A DNA stretch of 64,000 bases from Kocuria rosea subsp. polaris (GCA_023896275.1 MLDA01000009.1:1-64000); one strand, 5' to 3'; counted from the first letter of the stretch, positions 34,044 through 43,493 are shown. Program-made: numbers and translations. The notes: generated by a model not told the origin, from the sequence alone.

Positions 34044-35024
34044 CTACGTGGCCGGCGTATCGAATTCCGCTCGGTTGTGCAGTCGCGGATCGTCGCGGTC
34101 CGGGACCACGAGGACCGGGCCGCGTGCGTGATGCAGGACGCCCTGGCTCGTCGATCCGAGCAGCATGCCCGCAAAGCCGCCGCGCCCGCGCGTGCCCACA
34201 ACCGTGAGGCGCGAACGTGCGGACTCCTCGAGCAGCATCTCGATCGGCGGGCCGTTCACGGCCTCCGTCTCGATCTCGAGGTTCGGGAAATGGCTGTTGA
34301 GCCAGCGCGCTCCGTTGCCGAGCTGCACCTGAATGTCGGCCACGAGCGCCTCCTGATCGACGGTCGCCGGCATCCAGGCCAGCGCGCCGCTGACCGGCGG
34401 GATCCCGCACACCACGCGCAGCGGCACGCCGCGCTCGGTCGCCCGCTCGGCCGCGATGAGCACCGCGTGCCGCGCCCGTTCGGATCCGTCCACACCCACC
34501 ACAACGACGTCGCGCCGTTCGGGTGCATCCGTTGGGACGGTCGTGACGCACTGCGGGACAACGACGGTCGGGCACTTCGCGTGGGCCGGCAGCGCGGAGC
34601 TGACGGAGCCGAGCATGCGCCCGACGAAGCCGCCGCGGCCGCGCGTGCCGACCACGATGAGGTCCGCGCTCTCGCTCAGGTCGAGCAGCACACCGGCCGG
34701 GTCGCCGGACTCGAGAAGCAGCTTGACGTCGATTCCAGCGGTGTCGAGACCATGAATCGCGTCACGCAGGACCTCTTGCGCGCCTTCGCGGATGACGTCG
34801 TCGTCCAGAGTCGCGTATCCGGCGTCCATGCTGGACGCCGCGAACACCGGAATCGTGTAGGCGGTCACGACGTTGAGCGGCAGGCCCCGGCGGCGCGCCT
34901 CGTCAGCCGCCCATTTCAGGGCACACTGTCCGGCCTCCGAACCGTCGACGCCCACGACGATTCCGCCCACCACGCCTTCGGCGCGGTCCGGGCCCGTGTC
35001 ACCTTCGCTGGGGTACTCAGTCAT
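34044..35024 (-). CDS. Tandem universal stress protein (UspA family)
   Basis: A 326-aa cytoplasmic protein with two Usp domains. The first has GIVVGVDGSEAGQCALKWA and ATP-binding GTRGRGGFVGRMLGS; the second has VVVVGVDGSERARHAV and GTRGRGGFAGMLLGS. The G-x2-G-x9-G-S/T pattern shows ATP-binding members. Such double Usps in Actinobacteria respond to hypoxia, starvation or persistence. It starts at the ATG at 35024 and is divergent from the purine permease gene, with the two starts 99 bp apart. Confidence 0.92.
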   Translation of the reverse strand: MTEYPSEGDTGPDRAEGVVGGIVVGVDGSEAGQCALKWAADEARRRGLPLNVVTAYTIPVFAASSMDAGYATLDDDVIREGAQEVLRDAIHGLDTAGIDVKLLLESGDPAGVLLDLSESADLIVVGTRGRGGFVGRMLGSVSSALPAHAKCPTVVVPQCVTTVPTDAPERRDVVVVGVDGSERARHAVLIAAERATERGVPLRVVCGIPPVSGALAWMPATVDQEALVADIQVQLGNGARWLNSHFPNLEIETEAVNGPPIEMLLEESARSRLTVVGTRGRGGFAGMLLGSTSQGVLHHARGPVLVVPDRDDPRLHNRAEFDTPAT

Positions 35025-35123
35025 CGTCCAACTCCTTCGTGGATGGCAAACGCCGTAGTTACATTGTTCACCTTTCCCCACGTGTGGTCTACAACGCAAA
35101 AGTACGAGCCATAACATAGGTCC

Positions 35124-36572
35124 ATGCACAAAACTGGAGTACCCACGCAGAACGCGGGAGCCGGTCTGCTCGACCGCTATTTCATGATCTCCGAGCGCGG
35201 CTCGTCTTTCTCGCGGGAAATCCGCGGCGGCATCGCCACCTTCTTCGCGATGAGCTACATCGTGGTGCTGAACCCGCTGATCCTCTCCGGGGCCGATTCG
35301 ACCGGGGCCGAGCTGGGGCCGGCCCGAGTGGCCGCCGCGACCGCCCTCGTCGCCGGCATCATGACGATCCTCATGGGCGCGTGGGCGAAGCACCCGTTCG
35401 CCATGGCTACGGGGCTGGGCGTCAACGCCTTCCTCGCGATCACGGTCGCCACCAATCCGGGCCTGACGTGGCCTGAGGTGATGGGGTTGGTGCTCATCGC
35501 CGGTGTGACCATGATGATCCTCGTCCTTACGGGCTTCCGCACGGCGGTCTTCCGCGCCGTGCCTCCGTCGCTGAAGACCGCGATCGTCGTCGGCATCGGC
35601 ATGTTCATCGCGCTCATCGGCCTCGTGAACGCCGGTTTCGTCCGCCGTGTGGCCGACGCCGCGGGCACGACCGTGCCCGTCGGCCTGGGCTTCGACGGCG
35701 AGCTGCTCGGCTGGCCCCTCCTCGTTTTCGTCGTCGGGCTCCTGCTGACGGCGGCCCTCGTGATCCGCAAGGTGCGCGGCGCGATCCTGATCGGCATCGT
35801 CGTCTCCGCGGCGCTGGCAAACGCTCTGGAGCTGGCCTTCGGGATCGGCTCGAGCGCCGAGAACCCACAGGGCTGGTCCCTCGTGGTGCCGGCGATGCCC
35901 GAGTGGGCGTCCCCCGACCTGTCGCTCATCGGCGAAATCTCGGTCTTCGGCGCGTTCCAGACCCTCGGCGTCACGGCGGCCGTGCTCCTGACCTTCGTCC
36001 TGCTGCTCTCGATCTTCTTCGACGCCATGGGCACGATGGTCGGCCTCGCCAACGAGGCGGGCTCTGTCGACGAGAAGGGCAACATCCCGAACGTCAACCG
36101 CGTGCTGCTCGTCGACGCCGCGGGCGCGATTGCGGGCGGCGGCGCCTCGGTCTCCTCCAACCAGATCTACGTCGAGTCCGGCGCGGGCATCGGCGAAGGT
36201 GCCCGTACCGGCCTGGCCTCGATCGTCACGGGCATCCTGTTCGTGTTGGCGATGTTCCTGACCCCGCTCATCCACCTCGTGCCGTTCGAGGCCGTCGCCC
36301 CGGCGCTCGTCGTCGTCGGCTTCATGATGATCACCCAGGTCGTGAAGATCGACTGGACCGACTGGGGCATCGCCCTGCCCGCGTTCCTGACCTTCACCCT
36401 GATGCCGTTCACGTACTCGATCGCCAACGGCATCGGCGCGGGCTTCGTGTCCTTCGTCTTCCTGCGGGCCGTCCAGGGCCGTGCCAAGGAGGTCCACCCG
36501 CTCATGTGGGTTGTTGCCGCAGCGTTCGTGCTGTTCTTCGGCATCGGCGTGCTGGAACAGGCGATCGCCTAG
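35124..36572 (+). CDS. NCS2-type purine permease (guanine/hypoxanthine, AzgA-like)
   Basis: A 482-aa inner-membrane proton symporter with about 12-14 helices. The AzgA-type signatures are present: GLGVNAFLAITVATNPGLTW, then MGTMVGLANEAGSVDEKGN and VSSNQIYVESGAGIGEGART. Residues 16-45 (LLDRYFMISERGSS) form the cytoplasmic start. It probably imports guanine, hypoxanthine or adenine for salvage. It is monocistronic and divergent from the Usp gene. Confidence 0.93.
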   Translation: MHKTGVPTQNAGAGLLDRYFMISERGSSFSREIRGGIATFFAMSYIVVLNPLILSGADSTGAELGPARVAAATALVAGIMTILMGAWAKHPFAMATGLGVNAFLAITVATNPGLTWPEVMGLVLIAGVTMMILVLTGFRTAVFRAVPPSLKTAIVVGIGMFIALIGLVNAGFVRRVADAAGTTVPVGLGFDGELLGWPLLVFVVGLLLTAALVIRKVRGAILIGIVVSAALANALELAFGIGSSAENPQGWSLVVPAMPEWASPDLSLIGEISVFGAFQTLGVTAAVLLTFVLLLSIFFDAMGTMVGLANEAGSVDEKGNIPNVNRVLLVDAAGAIAGGGASVSSNQIYVESGAGIGEGARTGLASIVTGILFVLAMFLTPLIHLVPFEAVAPALVVVGFMMITQVVKIDWTDWGIALPAFLTFTLMPFTYSIANGIGAGFVSFVFLRAVQGRAKEVHPLMWVVAAAFVLFFGIGVLEQAIA

Positions 36573-36709
36573 CGCGCCTCACGGGCCGCGACGCGACGCC
36601 CGGATCTGCAGCGCCCACTCGGCGTCCACAGCGCACCGGCTTCTCCGCTGCTTCCACACATGCAAACCGCGGGTCCGCCGCCGGCTAGAGCAAGCGGCAG
36701 AATCGGCGC

Positions 36710-37573
36710 GTGGACCTCGACGACCTCCTGCGCCAACGCGGCGCTCTGACCCGACGCGACCTCGCGGATCGCGGGCTCTCGCGGCGCCGGATCGAAGCCG
36801 CATTCTCGAACTACCCTCGCCCGCGGGCGGACATCATCGCGGATCCTGGACTGCATCCCAACGCGATGGAGGCCCTACGTCTGGCTGCCGCGTTGACGTG
36901 CGTATCGGCCGCCGAATTCACCGGCGGTTGGGTGCTGACAACGCCGTCCGGACTCCATTTGGCGGCACCCCACGGTCATCCGTTGGGACCCTGTAGATTC
37001 GCAGTAGTGCGACACCGCAGCACCATCGCCGCGACGCTCGTCGTGGATCCGACGCAGATGTGCCTCCACGCCGCTGGCTGTCTTGAACCCGTCGAATCAG
37101 CAGTCATCGTTGAATCGGCGCTGGTCCGAGGACTCGTCACCCTCGACGACCTCCACGCCCGGTTGGGTAACCGCCACGGCCGAATCGCTCGTCAGTGTCT
37201 GGCCCTCGTCCGCGGAGTGGCCGACTCCCCCATCGAGGTGGTCGTCCGCGCGGGGCTGCTCGCGGCGAGACTCGACTTCCGGGAACAAGTCGAGCTACCG
37301 GGCATCGGCCGGGTGGACTTCCTCGTCGCAGGTCGGTTGATCGTCGAACTCGACGGCTGGCAGTGGCACGGGAACCGGACAGCCTGGCAGCACGACATGC
37401 GTCGAGATCAGGAAGCGGCCCGCTCCGGCTACCGGACCATTCGATTCAGCGCCTCGCAGGTCCTGAACGGGGCCGATTCCGTCATCGAAACCATCCGGGA
37501 GATCCTCGCCACAGGCACAGATGTGCGAATCCCCCCGTTTTCGCGCGGCGACGACCTCAACACGGTCTGCTGA
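36710..37573 (+). CDS. DUF559-like protein with PD-(D/E)XK nuclease fold
   Basis: A 287-aa protein. The N-terminus (LRQRGALTRRDLADRGLSRR) is a small HTH-like segment of the kind seen in AbiEi-type actinobacterial proteins, and a middle domain follows. The C-terminal part (about 190-270) has the Vsr/DUF559 nuclease-like pattern: EQVELPGIGRVDFL (Asp), VELDG (Glu-x-Asp) and the helix RRDQEAARSGYRTIRFSASQ. Many Actinobacteria carry several such genes; function is unknown. The start is a GTG at 36710. No toxin-antitoxin partner lies next to it. Confidence 0.75.
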   Translation: MDLDDLLRQRGALTRRDLADRGLSRRRIEAAFSNYPRPRADIIADPGLHPNAMEALRLAAALTCVSAAEFTGGWVLTTPSGLHLAAPHGHPLGPCRFAVVRHRSTIAATLVVDPTQMCLHAAGCLEPVESAVIVESALVRGLVTLDDLHARLGNRHGRIARQCLALVRGVADSPIEVVVRAGLLAARLDFREQVELPGIGRVDFLVAGRLIVELDGWQWHGNRTAWQHDMRRDQEAARSGYRTIRFSASQVLNGADSVIETIREILATGTDVRIPPFSRGDDLNTVC

Positions 37574-37642
37574 CTAGGGCGTTCAAGGCCTAGGTCCGTG
37601 TCAACCCCGTCGAAAACGGGGCGACTCGCACACATCCGCCCG

Positions 37643-38509
37643 TCAACCGGCGAAGCCGCGGACCTGGTCCTCGTCCCAGTACGCCGCGGGCACTCCCCCG
37701 CCGAGCAGCTCGCGCCGCATGCCCGCGGCCGCCGCATCCGCCACGACCCGAGCCTGCGAGCAGGCGATAATCACGTTCCCGCGCCGCCGCCCCTTGAACA
37801 TCGCCGGGTCCGCGACGGCCACGACGTGCGCGAAGACCGAACACAGCACGCCGGCCTCACGCCGAAAGTTCGCCAGATCCGGGCCGTCGCCACAGTTCAC
37901 GATGTACAGGCCTGCCGCGTCCAGCACGCGATCGGCCTCCCGCGCCGTCGCCTCCCCGGTCAGCGCTGCCGGGGTCGCATCGCCGGCGAAGACGTCCCGG
38001 ATGACCACGTCGCGCGTGTTCTCGGTGAGCGAGGCGAGCACCGCGCCGGCCTCGCCCTGCCGGACGCGCAGCAGCGGCGCCCGGGGCAGGTCGAACCAGT
38101 CGCGCACGTACTCGGCCAGCCTGCCATCGAGTTCGACGACGACCTGCCGGGCCTCGTACGTCGCATGCACCCACCGCGCCATCGAGCACGCGCCCCCGCC
38201 CAGGTGCAGCGCACGCAGTTTCCGCTCGCCGAAGTCCCCGGGGGCGAAGCGCGCCCGCATCAGGGCGGCGATCCACCGCATGTATTCGAAGTCCAGGCGC
38301 GCGGGCTCGGCCAGGTCCACGTGCGAGGACGGCACGCCGTTGACGTAGAGGACCCATCCCGTGCTGCTGTACCGGTCGCGCTCGAGCCGCGCGAGACCCG
38401 TGTCGATCTCGAACTCGCCCTCGACGGGCCCGGCCACGGCCGCGCTGACGGTCTCGCTTGCGTTCCGCGCGCCGCCCTTCGCCTTCTGCGTACGACGACG
38501 TCCGCCCAC
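37643..38509 (-). CDS. Spermidine synthase-like protein
   Basis: A 288-aa protein. After a basic Ala/Gly-rich start, strand YVNGVPSSHVDLAEPARLDFEYMRWIA leads to LRALHLGGGACSMARWVH and VVVELDGRLAEYVRDWF, which is the spermidine-synthase-like nucleotide-binding fold with a GGG loop. The usual Asp box (GGGDG) is replaced with GGGACS, and no polyamine-binding Tyr-Asp motif is visible, so polyamine synthesis is doubtful. It is last in an operon (39389 to 37643) with a GNAT gene 8 bp upstream and a thiamine-binding-type gene. Function uncertain. Confidence 0.8.
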   Translation of the reverse strand: MGGRRRTQKAKGGARNASETVSAAVAGPVEGEFEIDTGLARLERDRYSSTGWVLYVNGVPSSHVDLAEPARLDFEYMRWIAALMRARFAPGDFGERKLRALHLGGGACSMARWVHATYEARQVVVELDGRLAEYVRDWFDLPRAPLLRVRQGEAGAVLASLTENTRDVVIRDVFAGDATPAALTGEATAREADRVLDAAGLYIVNCGDGPDLANFRREAGVLCSVFAHVVAVADPAMFKGRRRGNVIIACSQARVVADAAAAGMRRELLGGGVPAAYWDEDQVRGFAG

Positions 38510-38517
38510 GCCGGCGC

Positions 38518-39075
38518 CTAGCCTGCCGCGCGGACCGCGCGCGCCCGGTTGGCCGCGCCGCGCACCATGCGCATCTCGTTGAGGCCGGTCCAGTCGAGCC
38601 CGCCGCCCTCGTCGGCGAGCGCCTCGACCCGGCCGTCGGCGACGAAACCGTGCTTCTCGTAGAACCGGATGGCCCGGCCGTTACCTTCGAGTACCCAGAC
38701 GAGAGCTGGCTCGTCGCCGATGACGGTCGCCATCAGCTGCTCGCCGAGGCCGGTGCCCTGGGCGAACGAGCGCACGTAGAGCATCTGCAGTTCAAGGCCG
38801 GCACCGGTGTCGGCATCGTCCTCCGTGACCGGGGCCCCGCCGGCGCAGCCGACGATCTCGCCGTCGGTGTCGACGGCGATCCAGAATTCGGCGCCGGCCT
38901 CCAGACCGTTGGTCCACCAGGCGACGAGCTCTTCGCGGCGGGCCTCTTCGGCGGCGAAGAACGACTCGGGGCGCCGGTCCGAGTAGGTCTCGCGCCAGGC
39001 GGCGAGCTTCATCTCGAGGGTCCCCCGGATGTCCTCAGCCGCCGCCTTGCGGACGACGTAGCTGTGCTGAGGCAT
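38518..39075 (-). CDS. GNAT family N-acetyltransferase
   Basis: A 185-aa acetyltransferase with a single GNAT domain. The CoA-binding loop lies in LQMLYVRSFAQGTGLGEQLM (about 93-112; Q-G-T-G-L-G), and the last strand is RAIRFYEKHGFVADG. It begins with a one-base overlap of the upstream gene's stop (TGATG), so it is translationally coupled. Substrate is unknown; such enzymes often modify amino acids, antibiotics or protein termini. Confidence 0.87.
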   Translation of the reverse strand: MPQHSYVVRKAAAEDIRGTLEMKLAAWRETYSDRRPESFFAAEEARREELVAWWTNGLEAGAEFWIAVDTDGEIVGCAGGAPVTEDDADTGAGLELQMLYVRSFAQGTGLGEQLMATVIGDEPALVWVLEGNGRAIRFYEKHGFVADGRVEALADEGGGLDWTGLNEMRMVRGAANRARAVRAAG

Positions 39076-39389
39076 CAGGCGGGGTCCCCTTCGGCGAGCG
39101 CGCGCTCGAGCCGGTCGACCTTGCCCTCGATCTCGTTGGTGTGCCCGGCGCGGATGTCCGCCTTGAGGACCAGCGAGACGCGGTCGCTGGCGGCGGTGAC
39201 CGCCTCGGTGGCGCGCTTGACGACGTCCATCACTTCGTCCCAGTCACCCTCGATCTCGGTGAACATCGAGGACGTCCGGTTGGGCAGGCCGGAGGCCCGG
39301 ACCACGCGGACGGCCGCGGCGACGGCGTCGTGCACGGACCCGTCGGCGTCCTGGGCGTTCATGGGGGCTACGGAGAAGGCGACGATCAT
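39075..39389 (-). CDS. Thiamine-binding protein, MTH1187/YkoF-like
   Basis: A 104-aa ferredoxin-like protein. The start MIVAFSVAP, the loop SGLPNRTSSMFTEIEGDWDE and the end RVSLVLKADIRAGHTNEIEGKV are the family pattern. Members bind thiamine or a related small molecule as tetramers; a direct role in transport is not established. It heads a three-gene operon with a GNAT gene and the spermidine-synthase-like gene. Confidence 0.88.
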   Translation of the reverse strand: MIVAFSVAPMNAQDADGSVHDAVAAAVRVVRASGLPNRTSSMFTEIEGDWDEVMDVVKRATEAVTAASDRVSLVLKADIRAGHTNEIEGKVDRLERALAEGDPA

Positions 39390-39584
39390 GGTCTCAACCC
39401 TGCCACCTCGGCGCGCCTCCGCGCCACACGTGGAGCACGCGAGCGCGGGGCTTCATACGACGTCACGGGCCCGAATGTGACGGAAGGCTCACCACCGTGG
39501 AACACTGGACGCTGCCCCGATGGGGCAATCCCAGCCATGGCACCCTCACATTGTTACGGCCAGGCATGAGACAACAGGACCGAT

Positions 39585-41027
39585 ATGACTTCCAGCAAGA
39601 CCACCGTGCACGAGCACGGCGCGGGCTCGACGACGAGTCCGAACCCGTCCGCCAACGAACTCGAACGCAAACTCTCGCTGCGGCACATCCGCTTCATCGC
39701 CCTCGGCTCCGCGATCGGCACCGGCCTGTTCTACGGCTCGTCGGAGACCATTCAGGCGGCCGGGCCCGCCGTGCTCATCGCCTACCTGATCGCCGGCTGC
39801 GCTGTCTACGCGGTGATGCGCGCCCTCGGGGAGATGGCGGTCCGCCACCCCGTCGCCGGTTCCTTTGCACAGTACTCGGGCCGATACATCAGCCCGACCG
39901 CCGGATTCCTGACCGGCTGGACCTTCGCGTTCGAGATGATCATCGTCGCGATCGCCGACATGACCGCCGCCGCGATGTATATGAAGATGTGGTACCCCGA
40001 CACCCCCGGCTGGGTGTGGATGGTGGCCGCGCTCGTGCTCATCTGCGGCCTGAACCTCATGCGCGTGAAGGTCTTCGGTGAACTCGAGTTCTGGTTCACC
40101 CTGATCAAGGTCGTCACCATCGTCGCCATGATCGTCGGCGGCCTCGCCCTCGTCATCGGCGGCGTCAGCCTCGGCGGCTTCACGCCCGGTCCGCACAACT
40201 TCTTCGAGCACTCCGGCTTCGCGCCGTTCGGCGTCTGGGGCATCATCATGAGCCTCGGCATCGTGGTGTTCTCGTTCGGCGGCGTCGAGACGCTCGGCAT
40301 GACCGCCGGCGAGGCTGACGACCCGGCCCGCGCGATCCCGAAAGCCGTGAACACCGTCCCGATCCGCATCCTCGTGTTCTACATCCTCACCATCGGCGTG
40401 ATGCTCATGCTGATCCCGTGGACCGAGATCGGCTCTGGCGAGTCCCCGTTCGTCCAGGTCTTCGCCGTGCTCGGCATCCCCGGGGCGGCGCACGTGATCA
40501 ATGCCGTGGTGCTCTCCGCTGCGCTGTCGGCGATGAACTCCATTACCTACGCCGCGTCCCGAACGATGTACGGCCTCGCCGAGCAGGGCCACGCCCCGGC
40601 GTCGTTCACGCGGGTCTCGAAGGCGGGCGTGCCCGTCCAGCCGGTCGCGATCGTCGCGTTCTGCCTGGTGGTCGGCCTGTTCGTCTACCTCTGGATCCCG
40701 GACCAGCTGTTCCTGATCGTCGCCTCGATCGCCACCTTCGCGACCGTGTTCACGTGGGCGTCGATCCTGCTCGCGCACTGCAACATGCGCCGTGAGATGG
40801 CGCGAAACGGTGAGGAGCCGGGCGGGTTCGCGGCCCCGCTCTGGCCGGTGCTGAACTACCTGGGCCTGGCGTTCATGGGCCTGATCGTTGTCATCTTGGC
40901 GTTCACGCCGGCCGGGCGGGCGGCCCTCATCGTCGGCGGCATCTGGATCGCGCTGCTCCTCGTCGGCTACCGACTGCTCGTCGGCGCCACCGGCCGGGTC
41001 CGCCCGGACCTGGCCCTGCGCGACTAG
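39585..41027 (+). CDS. Amino acid permease (APC superfamily, AAT type)
   Basis: A 480-aa permease with 12 helices. The first helix has the APC substrate loop FIALGSAIGTGLFYGSS, and helix 3 starts ALGEMAVRHPVAGSF. Helix 6 has GVWGIIMSLGIVVFSFGG followed by GEADDPARAIPKAVN, typical of the AAT branch (lysine, arginine, aromatic or proline permeases). No regulator lies next to it. Substrate cannot be told from sequence alone; PheP/ProY-like relatives are the closest pattern. Confidence 0.92.
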   Translation: MTSSKTTVHEHGAGSTTSPNPSANELERKLSLRHIRFIALGSAIGTGLFYGSSETIQAAGPAVLIAYLIAGCAVYAVMRALGEMAVRHPVAGSFAQYSGRYISPTAGFLTGWTFAFEMIIVAIADMTAAAMYMKMWYPDTPGWVWMVAALVLICGLNLMRVKVFGELEFWFTLIKVVTIVAMIVGGLALVIGGVSLGGFTPGPHNFFEHSGFAPFGVWGIIMSLGIVVFSFGGVETLGMTAGEADDPARAIPKAVNTVPIRILVFYILTIGVMLMLIPWTEIGSGESPFVQVFAVLGIPGAAHVINAVVLSAALSAMNSITYAASRTMYGLAEQGHAPASFTRVSKAGVPVQPVAIVAFCLVVGLFVYLWIPDQLFLIVASIATFATVFTWASILLAHCNMRREMARNGEEPGGFAAPLWPVLNYLGLAFMGLIVVILAFTPAGRAALIVGGIWIALLLVGYRLLVGATGRVRPDLALRD

Positions 41028-41137
41028 CCGCAGGTCACTGCCGCGGCGGCGCGCGGCGTGGCAGAATCGTCGCAGATGACGAGGCTGCCGCTCCGTCGTC
41101 GTCTTGTCCACCCGCCGAGTGAGAAGAGGGTGATCCC

Positions 41138-41668
41138 GTGGCCCGACTCATCGCCCTCGCCGGCCTGCCCGGCACAGGCAAGTCGACGACGGCGGAGGCC
41201 CTCGCCTCCCGCCTCGGCGCCGTCCTGCTCGGCGTGGACCCGCTGGAGGCGGCGATCGTCTCCGCGGGCGTCGAGCAGAAGCGGCAGCCAACCGGGCACG
41301 CCGCGTACGCGGCCGTCGAAGCGGCCGCGGAGCCGCAGCTGCGCAACGGGCTCGACGTCGTGATCGACGCGGTCAACGACACAGCCGAGGCGCGCGGGCA
41401 GTGGAAGCGCTTGGCCGAGCGGACCGGTGCGGAGCTGCTGTGGTTCGAGGTCGTCTGCTCCGACCCGACGGTGCACCGCATGCGCCTGCAGCAGCGCAAA
41501 CGCGTCGAGGATCCCCTCATCGGCGCCCCCACCTGGATCTCGCTGAACCGGCGGCGCTTCCAGCTCGCGCTGTGGAAGGATCCGCGGCACGTGCTCGACT
41601 CGCGGCACGCGTCCGCCGAGGCGCTGGCCGCCGAGGCCGAGTCGCTCATCAACGCCGGCGCCCAGTAG
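41138..41668 (+). CDS. Small P-loop kinase (AAA_33 type)
   Basis: A 176-aa cytoplasmic kinase with Walker A GLPGTGKSTTAEALASRLGA (residues 7-26) and DVVIDAVNDTAEARGQWKRL, the usual zeta-toxin/AAA_33 pattern in which the Asp helps catalysis. The end ESLINAGAQ is short. The start is a GTG at 41138 after AGAAGAGGGTG. Substrate is unknown; relatives phosphorylate small metabolites or nucleosides. No antitoxin gene lies nearby, so a toxin role is unlikely. Confidence 0.82.
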   Translation: MARLIALAGLPGTGKSTTAEALASRLGAVLLGVDPLEAAIVSAGVEQKRQPTGHAAYAAVEAAAEPQLRNGLDVVIDAVNDTAEARGQWKRLAERTGAELLWFEVVCSDPTVHRMRLQQRKRVEDPLIGAPTWISLNRRRFQLALWKDPRHVLDSRHASAEALAAEAESLINAGAQ

Positions 41669-41749
41669 CAAGATCGCGGAAGTCGGATCGCGGTAGCAGG
41701 GCCCACCTGCTGCGGACGGACGCGCCCTGCACAAACCCGCCCAGCACAC

Positions 41750-41787
41750 GACGGCGCCGCCCACCCCGCGGGGTGGGCGGCGCCGTC
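41750..41787. terminator. 38-bp perfect palindrome, bidirectional terminator
   Basis: Every base from 41750 to 41787 pairs (centre 41768/41769), a stem starting GACGGCGCCGCCCACCCC. It sits between the convergent kinase and GH13 genes. No U-run is visible, so the stem alone, or factor-assisted stopping, must work. Confidence 0.75.
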
Positions 41788-41807
41788 TCGCTCGCCTCGT
41801 CAGGAGG

Positions 41808-43493
41808 CTACCGCTTGAGCCAGGCGGTCGAATCCGCCGGGAGCTTCCCGTCGACGAGCGGGGTACTGATCAGGAGGACCTCGCCCGCCGGCAGCTCCGC
41901 CGGTTCAGCGCCGAAGTTCGTCACGACGTGCCAGCCGCCCGGGCGGCTGAAGTGCAGCACGTCCGCCGCACCGGTCTCCTCCCATGCCAGCGTCTCCTCG
42001 GTCTGCAGCTCGCCGCGCAGGGCGAGGGCCCGCCGGTAGAACGCGAGCGTCGAGCCGGCGTCGGCTTCCTGCTCGCTGGCGGCGTAGTCGGCGAACCACG
42101 CCGGCTGCGGCAGGTGCGCGGTGCCCGTGCCGAATCCGAGCGCGGAGCCGGTCGGCTCCCACGGCAGCGGGACGCGGCAGCCGTCGCGCCCGATGTCGAC
42201 GCCGGGGTTGCGGAAGAACGCCGGGTCCTGGCGGTCCGCGTCCGGGATCTGCCCGGCCTCCTGCAGGCCGAGCTCCTCCCCCTGGTACAGGTAGGCCGAC
42301 CCGGGCAGGGCCAGCATGAGGGCCGTGGCCGCCTTCGCCCGGCGCAGGCCGAGCTCGACGTCGACGGCGGCCGGGTCGCCGCCGTCGAGCAGCCACTGCT
42401 TGCCGTTGTTGCCGCCCGAGAATCCGTCGTTGAGGTTGCCCGTCACGCTCGGCAGGCCGTAGCGGGTGGCATGGCGGACGACGTCGTGATTGGAGAAGAC
42501 CCACGTGGTGGACGAGCCGGACTCGGCCGCAAACTCCAGGTTTTCGGAGATGATCTTGCGGAACTCCGCAGCGTCGAAGTCAGCGACGAGCAGATCGAAG
42601 TTGAAGGCCTGTCCCAGGCTCTCCGGCGACGCGTAGCGGGCGCGGCGGTGCGGCTTCGGGACCCAGGCCTCGGCGACGGCGGTGCGCGGCGGATCGTAGG
42701 AGTTGAAGACCTCGCGCCACTCGGCGTAGATCTCGTGCACTTCGTCGCGGTCCCAGATCGGGTGGTGCCCATCCTCGAACAGGCTCCAGTCACCCAGGAT
42801 CGTGCTCAGCGCGTCGTAGGCCTCGTCCAGGTTCTTCGTCAGGGCGTGGGCGACGTCGATGCGGAAGCCGTCGACCCCGCGGTCGGACCAGAAGCGCAGC
42901 GTCTTCAGGAAATCGTCGCGCACGTCCCGGCGGTCCCAGTTCAGGTCCGGCTGTTCCTTCGCGAAGAGGTGGAAGTACCACTGCCCGGGCGTGCCGTCGG
43001 GCTCGGTGATGCGCTCCCAGGCGGGTCCGCCGAAGATCGAGGTCCAGTTGTTCGGCGGCAGCTCGCCGTTCTCCCCCTTGCCGTCGCGGAAGATGTACCG
43101 GTCGCGCGCGTCGGATCCCTGGGGCGCGGCGAGGGCTTCTTGGAACCACTCGTGCTGATCCGAGGTGTGGTTCGGGACGATGTCGACGATGACCTTGATG
43201 CCCGCGGCATGCAGGGCGGCGGTCATCTCGTCGAAGTCGGCCAGGGTGCCGATCTTGGGGTCGACGTCGCGGTAGTCGGCGACGTCGTAGCCTCCGTCGG
43301 CGAGTTCCGAGGGGTAGAACGGGCTGAGCCAGACGGCCTCGATGCCCAGCTCCTGCAGGTAGCCGACCTTGGACGTGATGCCCTTGAGGTCGCCGATGCC
43401 ATCGCCGTTGGCGTCAGCGAAGCTCCGCGGGTAGATCTGGTAGACGGAGGCCTGGCGCCACCAGTCGGCGTCGTTGGCGGTGGTGCTGGTCAT
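41808..43493 (-). CDS. GH13 alpha-glucosidase of the ROK-controlled system
   Basis: A 561-aa family 13 enzyme. VYQIYPRSFADANGDG, nucleophile Asp in GFRIDVAHAL, acid/base Glu in AVAEAWVPKP and Asp in FSNHDVVRH are all present. It is cytoplasmic, without a signal peptide, and closely related to the enzyme at 13522 but without the extra acidic insertion. I start at the ATG at 43493, which has GGAG 12 bp upstream, rather than the ATG at 43508. It is divergent from the ROK regulator gene, whose product probably represses it through the two AT-rich sites just upstream. Confidence 0.93.
   Translation of the reverse strand: MTSTTANDADWWRQASVYQIYPRSFADANGDGIGDLKGITSKVGYLQELGIEAVWLSPFYPSELADGGYDVADYRDVDPKIGTLADFDEMTAALHAAGIKVIVDIVPNHTSDQHEWFQEALAAPQGSDARDRYIFRDGKGENGELPPNNWTSIFGGPAWERITEPDGTPGQWYFHLFAKEQPDLNWDRRDVRDDFLKTLRFWSDRGVDGFRIDVAHALTKNLDEAYDALSTILGDWSLFEDGHHPIWDRDEVHEIYAEWREVFNSYDPPRTAVAEAWVPKPHRRARYASPESLGQAFNFDLLVADFDAAEFRKIISENLEFAAESGSSTTWVFSNHDVVRHATRYGLPSVTGNLNDGFSGGNNGKQWLLDGGDPAAVDVELGLRRAKAATALMLALPGSAYLYQGEELGLQEAGQIPDADRQDPAFFRNPGVDIGRDGCRVPLPWEPTGSALGFGTGTAHLPQPAWFADYAASEQEADAGSTLAFYRRALALRGELQTEETLAWEETGAADVLHFSRPGGWHVVTNFGAEPAELPAGEVLLISTPLVDGKLPADSTAWLKR

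Noticed and set aside
34044-36497. Long open frame on the minus strand across the purine permease gene
   Set aside because: The translation is mostly Arg/Gly/Glu/Asp-rich with no motifs; only its last part (34044-35024) is the real stress protein. GC-rich DNA often leaves the opposite strand open.
36710-37573. AbiEi-type antitoxin of a type IV system
   Set aside because: The N-terminus is similar, but no AbiEii-like nucleotidyltransferase gene follows; lone DUF559 proteins of this kind are common.
37574-37642. Terminator after the DUF559 gene
   Set aside because: GACTAGG...CCTAGGTC pairs only weakly and has no U-run.
39546-41111. Long minus-strand open frame opposite the amino acid permease
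   Set aside because: Charged, motif-free translation without a ribosome site. It is the mirror of the permease codon pattern.
41138-41668. Zeta-toxin of a toxin-antitoxin system
   Set aside because: The P-loop kinase has no short antitoxin partner before or after it, and small AAA_33 kinases are usually housekeeping.
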